A DNA stretch of 64,000 nucleotides. Origin: Pilosibacter fragilis (GTDB taxonomy: Bacteria; Bacillota; Clostridia; Lachnospirales; Lachnospiraceae). Shown here piece after piece: positions 24,926 to 34,333 of this stretch. The position numbers were made by a program, and so were the translations under genes. Location: positions 1 to 64,000 of the forward strand of contig NZ_JAVYJB010000007.1 of the NCBI RefSeq assembly GCF_032490495.1, written 5' to 3'. The notes beneath the pieces are model-generated. The model had not been told where the DNA came from. It saw only the letters and a list, made by a program, of their open reading frames with translations, and ran no database searches. How positions within the stretch are numbered: the first letter of the stretch is position 1; each line of letters opens with the position of its first letter.

Positions 24926-25519
24926 TCAGCCGTCAGCCTTCTCCCAGAAATCCCTGAGCGCAAAGCGGCAGACGCTTTCCACGAAGGTCTTCGCGTCATA
25001 TTCATCCGCCAGCTCTAAATAAGATCTTAGCGTCGTCAGATAAAAGCTTGACATAAACGAAACATAGAGTGGGAGCGGGATCTTTAACCGAACGCCCTGG
25101 TTCTCGCCCTGCCAGCCGCTCTCCGTGAGGATCTTCGCCAGGTCTCCCTGGATCGTGAACATCAGGGAGCCGTTTTTGTTCGTCTGGTAGATCCGGCGGT
25201 AGAGAGTGATATTCTCATCCACCTGAGCGATCAGATATTCTAAAAACTGACGCAGGGAATCGGTGCTTTTAAAGTAGATCAGATCCTCCACCGGGCGGAG
25301 TCCCTCAATGTACATGTTCACGCAGTAGTGCAGAAGATCATATTTGTCCTCAAAATACCGGTAGAACGTGGACCGGGAGATCATGGAGACCCGGCAGAGA
25401 TCAGTGAGGGAGATCTTCTCAAAAGGCATTTCCGCCAGAAGGTCCAGGAGCGCCTTCATCAAAAGCAGGTAGGTCCTGCGGACAGAAACATGTTCTTCCT
25501 GGATCGGTAATTTTATCAT
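24926..25519 (-). CDS. TetR/AcrR family transcriptional regulator
   Basis: The 197-residue protein has an N-terminal helix-turn-helix with FEKISLTDLCRVSMISRSTFYRYFEDKYDLL, here spanning residues about 33-63 and typical of TetR, and a helical ligand-binding C-terminus with two cysteines. It is transcribed away from the wall-binding/MMPL gene cluster, with an almost perfect dyad (25545-25581) in the shared gap, the likely operator. TetR proteins beside MMPL or RND genes usually repress export and release on ligand binding; that role here is inferred from context. Confidence 0.88.
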   Translation of the reverse strand: MIKLPIQEEHVSVRRTYLLLMKALLDLLAEMPFEKISLTDLCRVSMISRSTFYRYFEDKYDLLHYCVNMYIEGLRPVEDLIYFKSTDSLRQFLEYLIAQVDENITLYRRIYQTNKNGSLMFTIQGDLAKILTESGWQGENQGVRLKIPLPLYVSFMSSFYLTTLRSYLELADEYDAKTFVESVCRFALRDFWEKADG

Positions 25520-25544
25520 AAACTACAAAACTCCTCTATCCATT

Positions 25545-25581
25545 CCAAATTGGACAAAAAGTGATAATTTGTCTCATTTGG
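25545..25581. promoter_or_regulatory. Operator-like dyad, probable TetR site
   Basis: CCAAAT (25545-25550), GACAAA (25553-25558), TTTGTC (25568-25573) and ATTTGG (25576-25581) are arranged with exact two-fold symmetry around 25563. The 37-bp dyad lies 26 bases before the TetR start and upstream of the rightward promoter at 25604. Confidence 0.75.
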
Positions 25582-25603
25582 TACACTTTTCAAAAATTGG
25601 TTC

Positions 25604-25632
25604 TTGAGTATTTTAGCATAAACATAGATAAT
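25604..25632 (+). promoter_or_regulatory. Promoter of the wall-binding/MMPL cluster
   Basis: TTGAGT at 25604-25609, 17-base spacer, GATAAT at 25627-25632. Confidence 0.6.
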
Positions 25633-25672
25633 ATTGCAAGTGAAAAGGAAAGAAAAAAGCGGAGGCGATCAT

Positions 25673-26425
25673 ATGATCCGAAGAAGAGAAGTACGAAGAA
25701 TGGCAGCGATCCTCTGCATGATCACGGGAATGACAGCAGTTCCCGCATATGCGGCAGCTCCGGAGCCATTCGGAGCGGTACCGGGATGGAATCAGATCTC
25801 GGGAAAGTGGTACTACCTTATGGAAAACGGTGCCTGGAGCACAGATTTTATAGAAGATGAGAATACATGCTACACGTTTACAAAGGACGGGACGCTGTCC
25901 TATGCGCGGAAAACCCCGAATACGCAGGGCGGCGCGTATCCTGTATACGTGCTGGATCAGAAGGAACAGGAACTCTTTGATGATATGAATGATGAGAAGA
26001 GCGACCTGTTTTTTGACACTTATCCGGAGGCGGAGGATGATTACGACAACGGGGATGTGGAGTTTTACGATGGACGCGCCACATTTGTCCTCGACATGGA
26101 TCTCTGCGATATCGCAAAGGCAAGACTTTCTTCCGCTATGGAAAAGGGATATTCCAAGAGCAAAAATACGATCCCGGGAGAGGGAACCGTAAGCGATTAC
26201 GTAAAGACAGCATTTCCGGAGCGAAAGAGTGCCACATTTTTTGAGATGTACCTCTGGGGCCCTGAGGAGACATACGATCCGTATGATTCTGTTATGATCC
26301 GGATGCAGGAAAAATTCGACCGGAAGGACGATAAAAAATATTCCCTGGAATACTACCGCAGAATGGGAATTGCCCATGAAAACCAGAATGGAAAGGACTA
26401 TTACATGGTGGTTCTGGAACGGTAG
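25673..26425 (+). CDS. Secreted protein with wall-binding repeat, cluster gene 1
   Basis: From 25673 (GGAGGCGATCAT before it) the frame encodes 250 residues. A signal peptide covers about 1-29 (VPAYAAAPEP), followed by one aromatic repeat pair (SGKWYYLMENGAWSTDF and TCYTFTKDGTLSY). An acidic domain of about 160 residues follows, without known motifs, containing LFFDTYPEAEDDYDNGD. It is the first gene after the TetR operator and is followed 75 bases later by the MMPL transporter, so it may work outside the cell with that transporter. Function is not established. Confidence 0.72.
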   Translation: MIRRREVRRMAAILCMITGMTAVPAYAAAPEPFGAVPGWNQISGKWYYLMENGAWSTDFIEDENTCYTFTKDGTLSYARKTPNTQGGAYPVYVLDQKEQELFDDMNDEKSDLFFDTYPEAEDDYDNGDVEFYDGRATFVLDMDLCDIAKARLSSAMEKGYSKSKNTIPGEGTVSDYVKTAFPERKSATFFEMYLWGPEETYDPYDSVMIRMQEKFDRKDDKKYSLEYYRRMGIAHENQNGKDYYMVVLER

Positions 26426-26500
26426 GAATGTGGACGGTGACGGAAAATGACCTGTGTGGGTACTGAACAGTTACGGACAGGGAATATAAGGAGAGAAGAC

Positions 26501-28831
26501 ATGGGAGAGAAAATAAAAAACATGTTCCGCGGGCATAAAGAAAAGAAAAAGAACCAGAACGGCGGCTTTTCCTACATGCTCGCGTCATTTATCATCCATA
26601 AACGCGGCTGGATCGAGTCGGTCTTCGTGATCGGCTGCCTGCTCTCGCTTTTGACGATGAACTTTGTAAATGTAAACTATGACCTGACGAAATATCTTCC
26701 AGAAACGGCGGAATCCGCTATCGGACTTGACGTTATGCGTGATAAGTTCGGTTATCCCGGAACGGCGCGGGTCATGGTGAAGGACGTCTCGCTGTACGAG
26801 GCGAAGCAATATAAAGATGAGATCGCCGATATCGATGGCGTGGACCAGGTCTTATGGTGCGACAGCACGGTAAATATCTATGCCGGTGAAGACTTCATTG
26901 ATGAGAGTGAGATCAAGGATTATTACAAAGACCGGAATGCGGTCTACGATATCACATTTGTGGAGGAGAGTGATTCCACCCGAACCTCCACTGCCATCGA
27001 CGAGATCAAGGATCTCTTAGGGGACAAAGGATGCTACGTCGGCATGGCGGTCCAGAACAAATCCATGACAGAGTCCATGGCAAGCGAGATGAGCAAGATC
27101 CTCGTTGTGGCGGTGATCATGATCTTCGCTGTGCTTTCCGTGACGACAACGGCATGGACGGAACCGATATTATTCCTGTTGGTTATGGGCGTCGCTGTCC
27201 TGCTTAATAAGGGAACGAACATCTTTATCGGAACCGTCTCGTTCCTGACGGAAAACGTGTCGATCATCCTGCAGCTGGCAACATCCATGGACTACTCGAT
27301 CTTCCTGCTTGACGCGTTCATGAACTACAGAAAGCAGGGAATGAACGAGGAGGACGCGATCATCAACGCCGTTCAGGAGGCGATCAATTCCATCTTCGCC
27401 AGCAGCCTGACGACAGTCGTCGGCTTCTTGGCCCTTGTGACGATGAAGTTCTCCATCGGATTTGACTTGGGTCTTGTCCTGGCAAAAGGTATCGTATTCA
27501 GCTTGCTGACAGTCGTCTTCTTCATGCCGGCGATGATCCTGAAGTTCGCGAAGCTCAATGAGAAGACAAAGCACCGTTCCTTTATGCCGGATTTCCACGG
27601 ACTTGGAAAAGCGATCTACCGGATCCGTCCCATCGTGTTCGCGGTGATCGTCCTCGTGACACCGCTTGCATACACGGCCCAGGGCCTGAACGATTTCCTT
27701 TACGGAAACGACTCCATGGGTGCCTCGGAGGGAACACAGGTTTATGAAGATGACCAGCAGATCACGAAGATCTTCGGCCGAAGCAACATGCTGCTCGCCC
27801 TCTATCCGAACACATCGGAGGTCAATGAGCGGGCCATGGCGAAGGAGATCAAGGATCTATCCTATGTAAAGAACGTTACAGCTTTAGCGGATACGTTGCC
27901 GGAGGGGATCCCGGAAGAGTTTCTCCCGAAGTCCACGGTGGAGCTCTTACATAAAGACGGCTATTGCCGGATGCTGATCTACACGAGAACGAAGACCGAG
28001 AGTGCCGAGGCATTCAAGGACTCCGACGCGATCCAGGAGATCGTAAAGAAGTATTACCCGGAAGGAAGCTATCTCGTCGGTGAGACTCCGTCCACCCAGG
28101 ATATCAAGTCCTTCATCGTAAAGGACTATGAGAATGTAAATGTTCTGTCCCTGGCGGGCGTATTCCTCGTCGTCATGATGAGCTTCAAGTCGGCTGTCAT
28201 GCCGATCCTCGTCATCATTCCCATCGAGGTGGCGATCTTCATCAACATGGCGATGCCGTATTTCCAGGGTGTCGAGATGGTGTACATGGGTTATATCATC
28301 GTCAGCAGTATCCAGCTGGGTGCCACGGTCGATTACTCGATCCTGCTTGCAAACAACTACCTGGCGAAGAGAAAGACGCTGCCGAAGAAAAAGGCATGTG
28401 TGGAGGCCGTCGCAGCGTCCTGTTCCTCGATTTTTACTTCCGGATCCATCATCACGCTGGCCGGATATATCGTGTATATGATCTCGTCCACAACGGCCAT
28501 CGCGGACCTGGGACACCTGATCGGACGAGGCGGACTGTTCAGCCTTGTGCTGGTACTGACGGTGCTTCCGTTGCTGTTAACATTATTTGACAATTTTATC
28601 GTCGGCGAGAAACCGGCGGCAGCTCTTGCGAGACGCCTGCACCGCCGTGTGAAGAACCAGAGAGAGAAGAGACGTTCCGGAAAGAACGGGGACGAGACAG
28701 AAGAGAGTACAGATGAAGGCGGAGATCCCTACGAGGACGATGAGAACGAGGCGGCGGCCAGCAGGGAATCGGAGCCGGAATTGACAGATAGAGAAGAAAT
28801 GGAGGAGAACGGTGATGAGACAGAAAAATAG
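26501..28831 (+). CDS. MMPL/RND family membrane transporter
   Basis: Starting at 26501 after AAGGAGAG, the 776-residue protein has the MMPL layout: one helix near 40, an extracellular loop (70-195), five to six helices (about 205-380), a second loop (about 400-560), and a final set of helices to about 715, then an acidic tail. The helix after each loop contains conserved acid/tyrosine motifs SMDYSIFLLDAF and TVDYSILLANNY, expected for proton coupling. Such proteins export lipids or amphipathic compounds. It overlaps the next gene and lies under the TetR-linked promoter. Confidence 0.9.
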   Translation: MGEKIKNMFRGHKEKKKNQNGGFSYMLASFIIHKRGWIESVFVIGCLLSLLTMNFVNVNYDLTKYLPETAESAIGLDVMRDKFGYPGTARVMVKDVSLYEAKQYKDEIADIDGVDQVLWCDSTVNIYAGEDFIDESEIKDYYKDRNAVYDITFVEESDSTRTSTAIDEIKDLLGDKGCYVGMAVQNKSMTESMASEMSKILVVAVIMIFAVLSVTTTAWTEPILFLLVMGVAVLLNKGTNIFIGTVSFLTENVSIILQLATSMDYSIFLLDAFMNYRKQGMNEEDAIINAVQEAINSIFASSLTTVVGFLALVTMKFSIGFDLGLVLAKGIVFSLLTVVFFMPAMILKFAKLNEKTKHRSFMPDFHGLGKAIYRIRPIVFAVIVLVTPLAYTAQGLNDFLYGNDSMGASEGTQVYEDDQQITKIFGRSNMLLALYPNTSEVNERAMAKEIKDLSYVKNVTALADTLPEGIPEEFLPKSTVELLHKDGYCRMLIYTRTKTESAEAFKDSDAIQEIVKKYYPEGSYLVGETPSTQDIKSFIVKDYENVNVLSLAGVFLVVMMSFKSAVMPILVIIPIEVAIFINMAMPYFQGVEMVYMGYIIVSSIQLGATVDYSILLANNYLAKRKTLPKKKACVEAVAASCSSIFTSGSIITLAGYIVYMISSTTAIADLGHLIGRGGLFSLVLVLTVLPLLLTLFDNFIVGEKPAAALARRLHRRVKNQREKRRSGKNGDETEESTDEGGDPYEDDENEAAASRESEPELTDREEMEENGDETEK

Positions 28832-30854
28832 AAGGATCATGGCAGCGGGCATGGCGGCTGTCACACTCTGCACCAGCCTTGTTTCTGCGCCGGTCTATGC
28901 GGCAGAGGCGTCTGTGAGCGTCGATGAAGCGATGTACGTGAACCTGGATTACTATGGTTCCGTTGATAAGGTGAATGTCGTGAAGGGTGTGAGCTTAAAT
29001 GGTCTCACAAGCTTTACGGATTATGGAAATTATCTTGATGTGACAAATATGACCAACAACACAGCTCCGGAGATCAGTGACGGAAAGGTCACATGGAATC
29101 TCCCGGCGGACACCAAGGGATATTTCTACTATAAGGGAGCGATCGATAAGGACGCGGTGACACTTCCGTGGACCATGGATGTGTCCTACAAATTAAACGG
29201 CGTCCCGACGGACGCTGAGAAGCTTGCGGGTGCTTCCGGTCTGGTGGAGGTACATGTGACAGCGACACCGAATGAGGCGGCGAGAGATTACTATAAGAAC
29301 AATATGATGTTAGTGGTAGCGATGCTTGTTGATATGAGCAAGTGCTACAGTGTGGAAGCGGAAGATTCCCAGACCCAGAGCCTCGGTTCCCAGACCGCGA
29401 TCATGTACACGGCGCTTCCGGGCGAGGAGGGCGATTACACGATCCGCATTGGCAGCGACAAGTTTGAGACCTCCGGTGTCATCATGGCGATGGTTCCGGG
29501 AACGGTGAAAGACTTAGAGCACATCGTTGACCTGAAGGACGCCAAGGACACCTGGAAGGATGCCGGTGACCAGTTATACGACAGCATGGACCAGATGGCG
29601 GCTTCCGTCGAGGCCATGAGAAGCGGCGTCAACGAGCTGCGCCAGGGCTTAAATGAGGCGGAGAGCGCGAGAGGCGTCATCAGCGGTTCCAAGGACGAGA
29701 TCCTGGACAGCAATGACCAGACACTGGCTTCCCTGACGGCGCTCTCCGAGCAGCTTGGAACCATCGTTCCGTATATCCAGACTGCAAAGGATGCCTCCGA
29801 GGTTGCCCACAACAGCATGACAGACGTTGTCAACACACTCGGAAACATGCAGGAGCCGATCCGCAGACTGGACACGAGCTTACGGGGCTTAAGGGATAGC
29901 TCTGAGGGCGCGTCCGGCAGTATTGGAAACGTAGTCGCTTCCGTTCAGCTGATCAAAAAGCTTGACACACAGCTTCAGCAGAGCGTTCTGGAGTTTATCA
30001 AAAACCTGGCTTCTGCCCAGGAGTCCATGCAGGACGCGATCGCAGATTACTGCAACGGTGAGGCAGGGGATGAAGATACCCAGGCACTGGCAGCGGCAGC
30101 AGCGGGAGCAGACACCTCCGCCGGACATGCGGGAATGCTGAATGCCCAGGAACTTATCGGAATCTTAAAGCAGAAGGAGAAAGCGCTCCGCCAGGTGGCT
30201 TCCTCCAGCAATGCCCTTGTGGCAGATACAGCAGATATGCTCGACGATGTATCCAATACATCAAAATACCTGGCACAGACCACAGACCAGATGGACTATC
30301 TGATCGAGGATGTGAAGGCGTTAAAGGACTCCCTGGATGTGTATTACCCGGATCTCCAGTCAGCCCTGGATGATTCCGGGGAGCTCGTAAACCGAACCAC
30401 GGATGCCCTTAATAAGAGCACGGATTCCCTGACTCTGGTACAGAATACCGTCCGTGCCAGCGCGGACAGCCTTGACGCGGCGGCGAAGGACTCCATCAAG
30501 GGAAGTTTGAATGTCCTCGACAAGAGTTTAAGCGTCCTCGACAGCACCAGCTCCATGAGAAAGGCCGGCCGGACTATGAAGGACACCATGGACAATGAGT
30601 GGAACGACATGGAGGACGACAACAATTTCTTAAATATGGATCCAAACGCGGAGAAGGTTTCCTTCACTTCCGATGAGAACGCGGAGCCGAACACCCTGCA
30701 GATCATCATGAGAACCGAGGAGATCAGCGTGGACGATGACGCGGAGCTTCTCGATGCGGAGACAGCGAAGGCGGATGTGAACCCGCTTGAGAGAATGTGG
30801 AACATGCTGGTCCAGATGGTCAGGGCGATCATTGAGATCTTTAAGAACAGATAA
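28815..30854 (+). CDS. Secreted helical/coiled-coil protein linked to MMPL transporter
   Basis: ATG 28815, eight bases after GGAGGA, overlaps the end of the MMPL gene by 17 bases, indicating coupled translation; the product has 679 residues. A signal peptide (about 1-29, ending VYAAEA) precedes a beta-type region up to about 225. From about 240 to 590 it is almost wholly helical with heptad spacing (GVNELRQGLNEAE, SLTALSEQLGTIVPY), similar to YhgE/phage-infection type extracellular parts. The C-terminus is amphipathic (MLVQMVRAIIEIF) and may touch the membrane. It is a likely extracellular partner of the transporter. Confidence 0.72.
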   Translation: MRQKNRRIMAAGMAAVTLCTSLVSAPVYAAEASVSVDEAMYVNLDYYGSVDKVNVVKGVSLNGLTSFTDYGNYLDVTNMTNNTAPEISDGKVTWNLPADTKGYFYYKGAIDKDAVTLPWTMDVSYKLNGVPTDAEKLAGASGLVEVHVTATPNEAARDYYKNNMMLVVAMLVDMSKCYSVEAEDSQTQSLGSQTAIMYTALPGEEGDYTIRIGSDKFETSGVIMAMVPGTVKDLEHIVDLKDAKDTWKDAGDQLYDSMDQMAASVEAMRSGVNELRQGLNEAESARGVISGSKDEILDSNDQTLASLTALSEQLGTIVPYIQTAKDASEVAHNSMTDVVNTLGNMQEPIRRLDTSLRGLRDSSEGASGSIGNVVASVQLIKKLDTQLQQSVLEFIKNLASAQESMQDAIADYCNGEAGDEDTQALAAAAAGADTSAGHAGMLNAQELIGILKQKEKALRQVASSSNALVADTADMLDDVSNTSKYLAQTTDQMDYLIEDVKALKDSLDVYYPDLQSALDDSGELVNRTTDALNKSTDSLTLVQNTVRASADSLDAAAKDSIKGSLNVLDKSLSVLDSTSSMRKAGRTMKDTMDNEWNDMEDDNNFLNMDPNAEKVSFTSDENAEPNTLQIIMRTEEISVDDDAELLDAETAKADVNPLERMWNMLVQMVRAIIEIFKNR

Positions 30855-30989
30855 TGAAAGAATATTTGACGGATTTGTGCAGGAGGATGTACGGCAGAAT
30901 TGTTCTGCATGGACGTTTTTCTGCACAAACTGGTATATGAGGGGATAAAGAGAAGCGAGTGGAAGAACTTCTTACGGGAAGGAGAAGAC

Positions 30990-31988
30990 ATGAAAAAATT
31001 TGGAAAGAAGATTGCGGGATTTCTGCTGGCGGCGGTTCTGGCAGTGACTGCGGCGTTTCCGGCTTTTGCAGCCAGCAAGACAGCGGTCGGAAAGATATAT
31101 CTGACCATCGACAGCACTGTGGGACTTAAAAATGACTCTGAGGACGTCACAGTGACGCCCTACGGGGATAATACAGATCTTTACTATGTAGATAACATTT
31201 ATATCGAAAATAACGACGGAAACGGCTATACGGAGTCCAATCCACCGAAGATCACGGTGACGCTGGAGGTAGCGGACGAGGATCATTATTATTTCTCCGG
31301 GACAGCCTCAAAGGACTTTCGCCTGACACTGTCCGATTCCGCAAAAAACGGATACGGAAAAGCGGAGTACGTGAAGGCGGTAAAGAAAAATGACAGAAGT
31401 ACCGTCGAGCTGACGTTCCGCCTGACATTCGATAAGAAAACCACCGCATCCACCACAAGTACCGTCAAGGCGCCCACAGGTGTGGCCTGGTCTCCGAATG
31501 CCTACGGAACGGGAATATGGTCAGCGGTCAGCGGGGCGAAATATTACCAGCTCCGCCTCTTAAAGGACGGCAGTCTCACGGGGGACGAGTTTACGATCTA
31601 CGGAACGAAGTACGATTTTTCGAGACTGATGGGAACCTCTGGATCCTACAGCTTTGAGGTCCGCTCCGTGAAGTCCACAAACAACACGAAGAGCGCCTGG
31701 GTCCGCTCAGGGGAGATCGGATCCTACGCCGCAGGCTCCTGGAAGCAGAGCGCTGACGGCAGATGGTGGTGGGACTACGGTGATGGCACATGGGCGGCGG
31801 CAGAGTGGCTCTACATCAGCGGAAAGTGGTACTATTTCCGGGAGGACGGATATATGGCCACAGGATGGATCACCCTGTACAACAAGTCCTACTATCTGGA
31901 TCCGGTGAGCGGAGCCATGTATAAGAGCGGGAGGACGCCGGACGGGCTCTATGTGAATGAGAGCGGCGTGTATGTGCCGGGGATGTAA
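30990..31988 (+). CDS. Secreted protein with C-terminal wall-binding repeats, cluster gene 4
   Basis: ATG 30990 follows GGGAAGGAGAAG; the longer frame from 30900 is rejected. The 332-residue product has a signal peptide (about 1-28, FPAFAAS) and a beta-rich domain (30-165). A fibronectin-III-like segment follows (about 170-245, PTGVAWSPNAYGTGIWSAV). The C-terminal aromatic repeats include GRWWWDYGDGTW, SGKWYYFREDGYMATGW and KSYYLDPVSGAMYKSG. It closes the TetR-MMPL cluster, 135 bases after the helical protein. The repeats would hold it on the wall near the exporter. Confidence 0.78.
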   Translation: MKKFGKKIAGFLLAAVLAVTAAFPAFAASKTAVGKIYLTIDSTVGLKNDSEDVTVTPYGDNTDLYYVDNIYIENNDGNGYTESNPPKITVTLEVADEDHYYFSGTASKDFRLTLSDSAKNGYGKAEYVKAVKKNDRSTVELTFRLTFDKKTTASTTSTVKAPTGVAWSPNAYGTGIWSAVSGAKYYQLRLLKDGSLTGDEFTIYGTKYDFSRLMGTSGSYSFEVRSVKSTNNTKSAWVRSGEIGSYAAGSWKQSADGRWWWDYGDGTWAAAEWLYISGKWYYFREDGYMATGWITLYNKSYYLDPVSGAMYKSGRTPDGLYVNESGVYVPGM

Positions 31989-32090
31989 GACCAAAATCGG
32001 GATGATTCGTTCAGGGCATATAAAAGCTGAAGGTACTGATATGAAATTGTCATCAGGAGATAACAGAGGTCGAAAATCCGGTCTCAGCGG

Positions 32091-33389
32091 TCAAACCTGC
32101 GGATTTAACATCACAGACGCGTAGAATATTCCGTCTTTCCACCTAAATCTCGCGTCCCCGCTGTACCGCTCTGCGATCATGCGGATAGACTCCGTTCCAA
32201 TGCCGTAGCCGGAGTGCTTTGTGGAAAGCAGCTTATCTCCGGACCAGTTCGGACTTCCGGAGCTGGTGTTGTCGGCGGTGATGGAGAGCATGGAGGAGCC
32301 GGTCTGGACTACATGGAGTCGGATGAAAGACTGGATCTCCGCATCGGTATCCGCGCAGGCGTCCACTGCGTTTTCCAGTAAATTTCCGACTAGAACACAG
32401 AATTCCGTTTCCGGGATCACCGGCGGGTCAGCCATCTGGATGGTGACCTGCATGGAGATCCCGTTTTTTTCTGCCTTTTCCGCGTAGAAGGAGAGGATCG
32501 CGTTGACTGCGTAGTTTTTGCAGTAGGTGCGGACCTCCTGGATCGGGAACATGTTTTCGTAATTGTTCAGATAATTTTTCAGGGAGGCGAGATCCCCGCG
32601 GTCGGCGCAGTCCCTGATGACGGCCAGATGCTGGCGGAAATCGTGCCTTGCCCGGCGGTTGTCCTGGATCCTGGCGGTGAGAAGGCTGTATTGGTCTGAC
32701 TGGATCTCCAGGAGCTTTTCCATGGTCTCCGATTTTGCCGCGGCTTCTGCCTGGTCCTTAAAGAAGCGCAGGAGCATGATCAGCGTGTGGCTGATGAGGA
32801 ACATGCAGACGAGCAGCAGGACTCTGGCGAAAAGGTCTGCCTGATCAAAATTCCCATCCCGGATATTGCCGGTGAGAAGGAAGATGATCATCGTGGCGGA
32901 AAATGGAAGAAGCCATGCGGTTTTCCAGATTGCAGGCGCCTGGATCGCGGAGAGACTGTCGATGATCTCTGTGAGCCGCTTTATCATAAACCGGGTGGTG
33001 AGGAGCACCAGGAGTAACGTAGTGACGCCGGACTGCCAGGTGTAGAATCCGCAGTGCAGAAACTGTCTGCATATAAAAAAGGAGGAGGCGCGGATCACCA
33101 TGAGGTAGTCAAGGACAAAGGTGTACTGGAACGTGACGATTCCGATGTTTGCCTGAACCAGATGGTAGAGAAAAAATCCCAGAATGGGAATCGCAAGATA
33201 CTGTACAGATACGGCTGGAAACCCCGCATGGACCAGTATCGCGAAGACTGCCAGATATATGATCTCCGCAAGGGCAGAGAGCAGGATCGTTATTTTTCCC
33301 GGATAACGCAGATTCGTGTGAAACGGAAGATACGCGAACATGTGGAACGGATAAGTGCTGAAAAATTCATTAATAAGCAGTTCCGCCAT
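32091..33389 (-). CDS. GHKL-domain sensor histidine kinase (AgrC-like)
   Basis: On the minus strand, ATG at 33389 follows GGGGAGGTCAG; the product has 432 residues. Six or so membrane helices (about 1-205) are followed by a coiled linker, the phosphoacceptor segment ARHDFRQHL near 250, and a GHKL ATPase with NLLENAVDAC and a GYGIGTESI-type G box. This is the AgrC/HPK10 class, which often senses peptides. No linked AgrB/AgrD-like gene was seen. It overlaps its response regulator by 20 bases. Confidence 0.88.
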   Translation of the reverse strand: MAELLINEFFSTYPFHMFAYLPFHTNLRYPGKITILLSALAEIIYLAVFAILVHAGFPAVSVQYLAIPILGFFLYHLVQANIGIVTFQYTFVLDYLMVIRASSFFICRQFLHCGFYTWQSGVTTLLLVLLTTRFMIKRLTEIIDSLSAIQAPAIWKTAWLLPFSATMIIFLLTGNIRDGNFDQADLFARVLLLVCMFLISHTLIMLLRFFKDQAEAAAKSETMEKLLEIQSDQYSLLTARIQDNRRARHDFRQHLAVIRDCADRGDLASLKNYLNNYENMFPIQEVRTYCKNYAVNAILSFYAEKAEKNGISMQVTIQMADPPVIPETEFCVLVGNLLENAVDACADTDAEIQSFIRLHVVQTGSSMLSITADNTSSGSPNWSGDKLLSTKHSGYGIGTESIRMIAERYSGDARFRWKDGIFYASVMLNPQV

Positions 33390-34116
33390 ACTGACCTCCC
33401 CGGACTTTCGAATAGGAATACTCAAGAAATTGCTCCCGCACATTCCGGTATTTCAGACGGCTGATAGGGATCTGGATCCCGCTTTTTAAGAGAAAACGGT
33501 CTTCTAAAAGCTTATCCACGTCCTCAAAGTTTACGAGGATCCCCTTGATGCAGTTGCAGAACCACGGATACTGGAGCAGAAGGGCGGAGAAATCCTTCTG
33601 GCTCATGGAGACTTCCATATCCTGCCCGTTCTTAAGGTGTATGAGAACCTGCCGTCTGACATACTCGGTGTAGGAGATATCGTGGACCGGGAGAACTGTC
33701 TTTCCAAAATGTGTTGCAACCTCCACCGCCCTGGTGCGTTCAGCATCCTGGAGCCCGCACCGGTCGAGGGCAGCGAACACACCGTTCTTTTCAATAGGTT
33801 TCAGGAGATAGAAGGATGCGCTCACGTCGTAGCTCTCCACGGCAAATTCAGGGGAGGTGGTGATAAAGATGATCCTGCAGCCATGATCCGCCCGCCGGAT
33901 CCGCTTCGCCGTCTCCATCCCGGTGATGCCATCCATGTAGATATCAAGGAAGATGAGATCATACTTTCCGGCCGTAAACGCGCCCAAAAACTCTTCCCCG
34001 CTGGAAAAACGGTCCATTGCCCCCCACTGAAGCCTATGCTGTTCCGCATATGTATCAATAAATCCGACAAGCCGGTCAGAATCCGTCTTTCGGTCATCGA
34101 CGATCGCTATGTTCAT
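33370..34116 (-). CDS. LytTR-domain response regulator (AgrA-like)
   Basis: The 248-residue protein has a receiver domain (1-120) with acidic pocket VDDRK, phosphoacceptor Asp in LIFLDIYMDG near 57 and a conserved lysine in YLLKPIEK. A C-terminal LytTR DNA-binding domain (about 135-238) contains SFYLLKP-distal YVRRQVLIHLKNG and RCLYS-like PISRLKYRNV. It precedes the kinase gene and overlaps it, so the pair is coexpressed. A perfect inverted repeat (34143-34161) upstream may be its own binding site. Confidence 0.9.
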   Translation of the reverse strand: MNIAIVDDRKTDSDRLVGFIDTYAEQHRLQWGAMDRFSSGEEFLGAFTAGKYDLIFLDIYMDGITGMETAKRIRRADHGCRIIFITTSPEFAVESYDVSASFYLLKPIEKNGVFAALDRCGLQDAERTRAVEVATHFGKTVLPVHDISYTEYVRRQVLIHLKNGQDMEVSMSQKDFSALLLQYPWFCNCIKGILVNFEDVDKLLEDRFLLKSGIQIPISRLKYRNVREQFLEYSYSKVRGGQYGGTAY

Positions 34117-34142
34117 GTTCGGTCGCTCCTTTGATGTTAAAC

Positions 34143-34161
34143 TGTTAAAGCTATTTTAACA
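34143..34161. promoter_or_regulatory. Inverted repeat between LytTR regulator and asnA
   Basis: TGTTAAA-GCTAT-TTTAACA is a perfect 7-bp dyad; a further GTTAAA lies at 34136. It is placed to control the leftward regulator operon, the rightward asnA gene, or both. Confidence 0.5.
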
Positions 34162-34333
34162 TGTTTTTGGGGAAATGTGTGGAAGAATGAAACTTTTCTT
34201 CCATTTTCCGCCAAATAATGATATGATGGATACCGGCAGCATAAAGCGCAAAGGAAAAATGCCGCTGTTTTGGAATTTTATGGCGGCGGAAAAGACAGAA
34301 AATTGGATGCTGCATAGAAAGGTGAGCACGACA

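Noticed and set aside
34175..34333. Possible T-box leader before asnA
   Set aside because: No TGGNACCGCG-type T-box or antiterminator was found; only an untranslated-looking frame extension is present.
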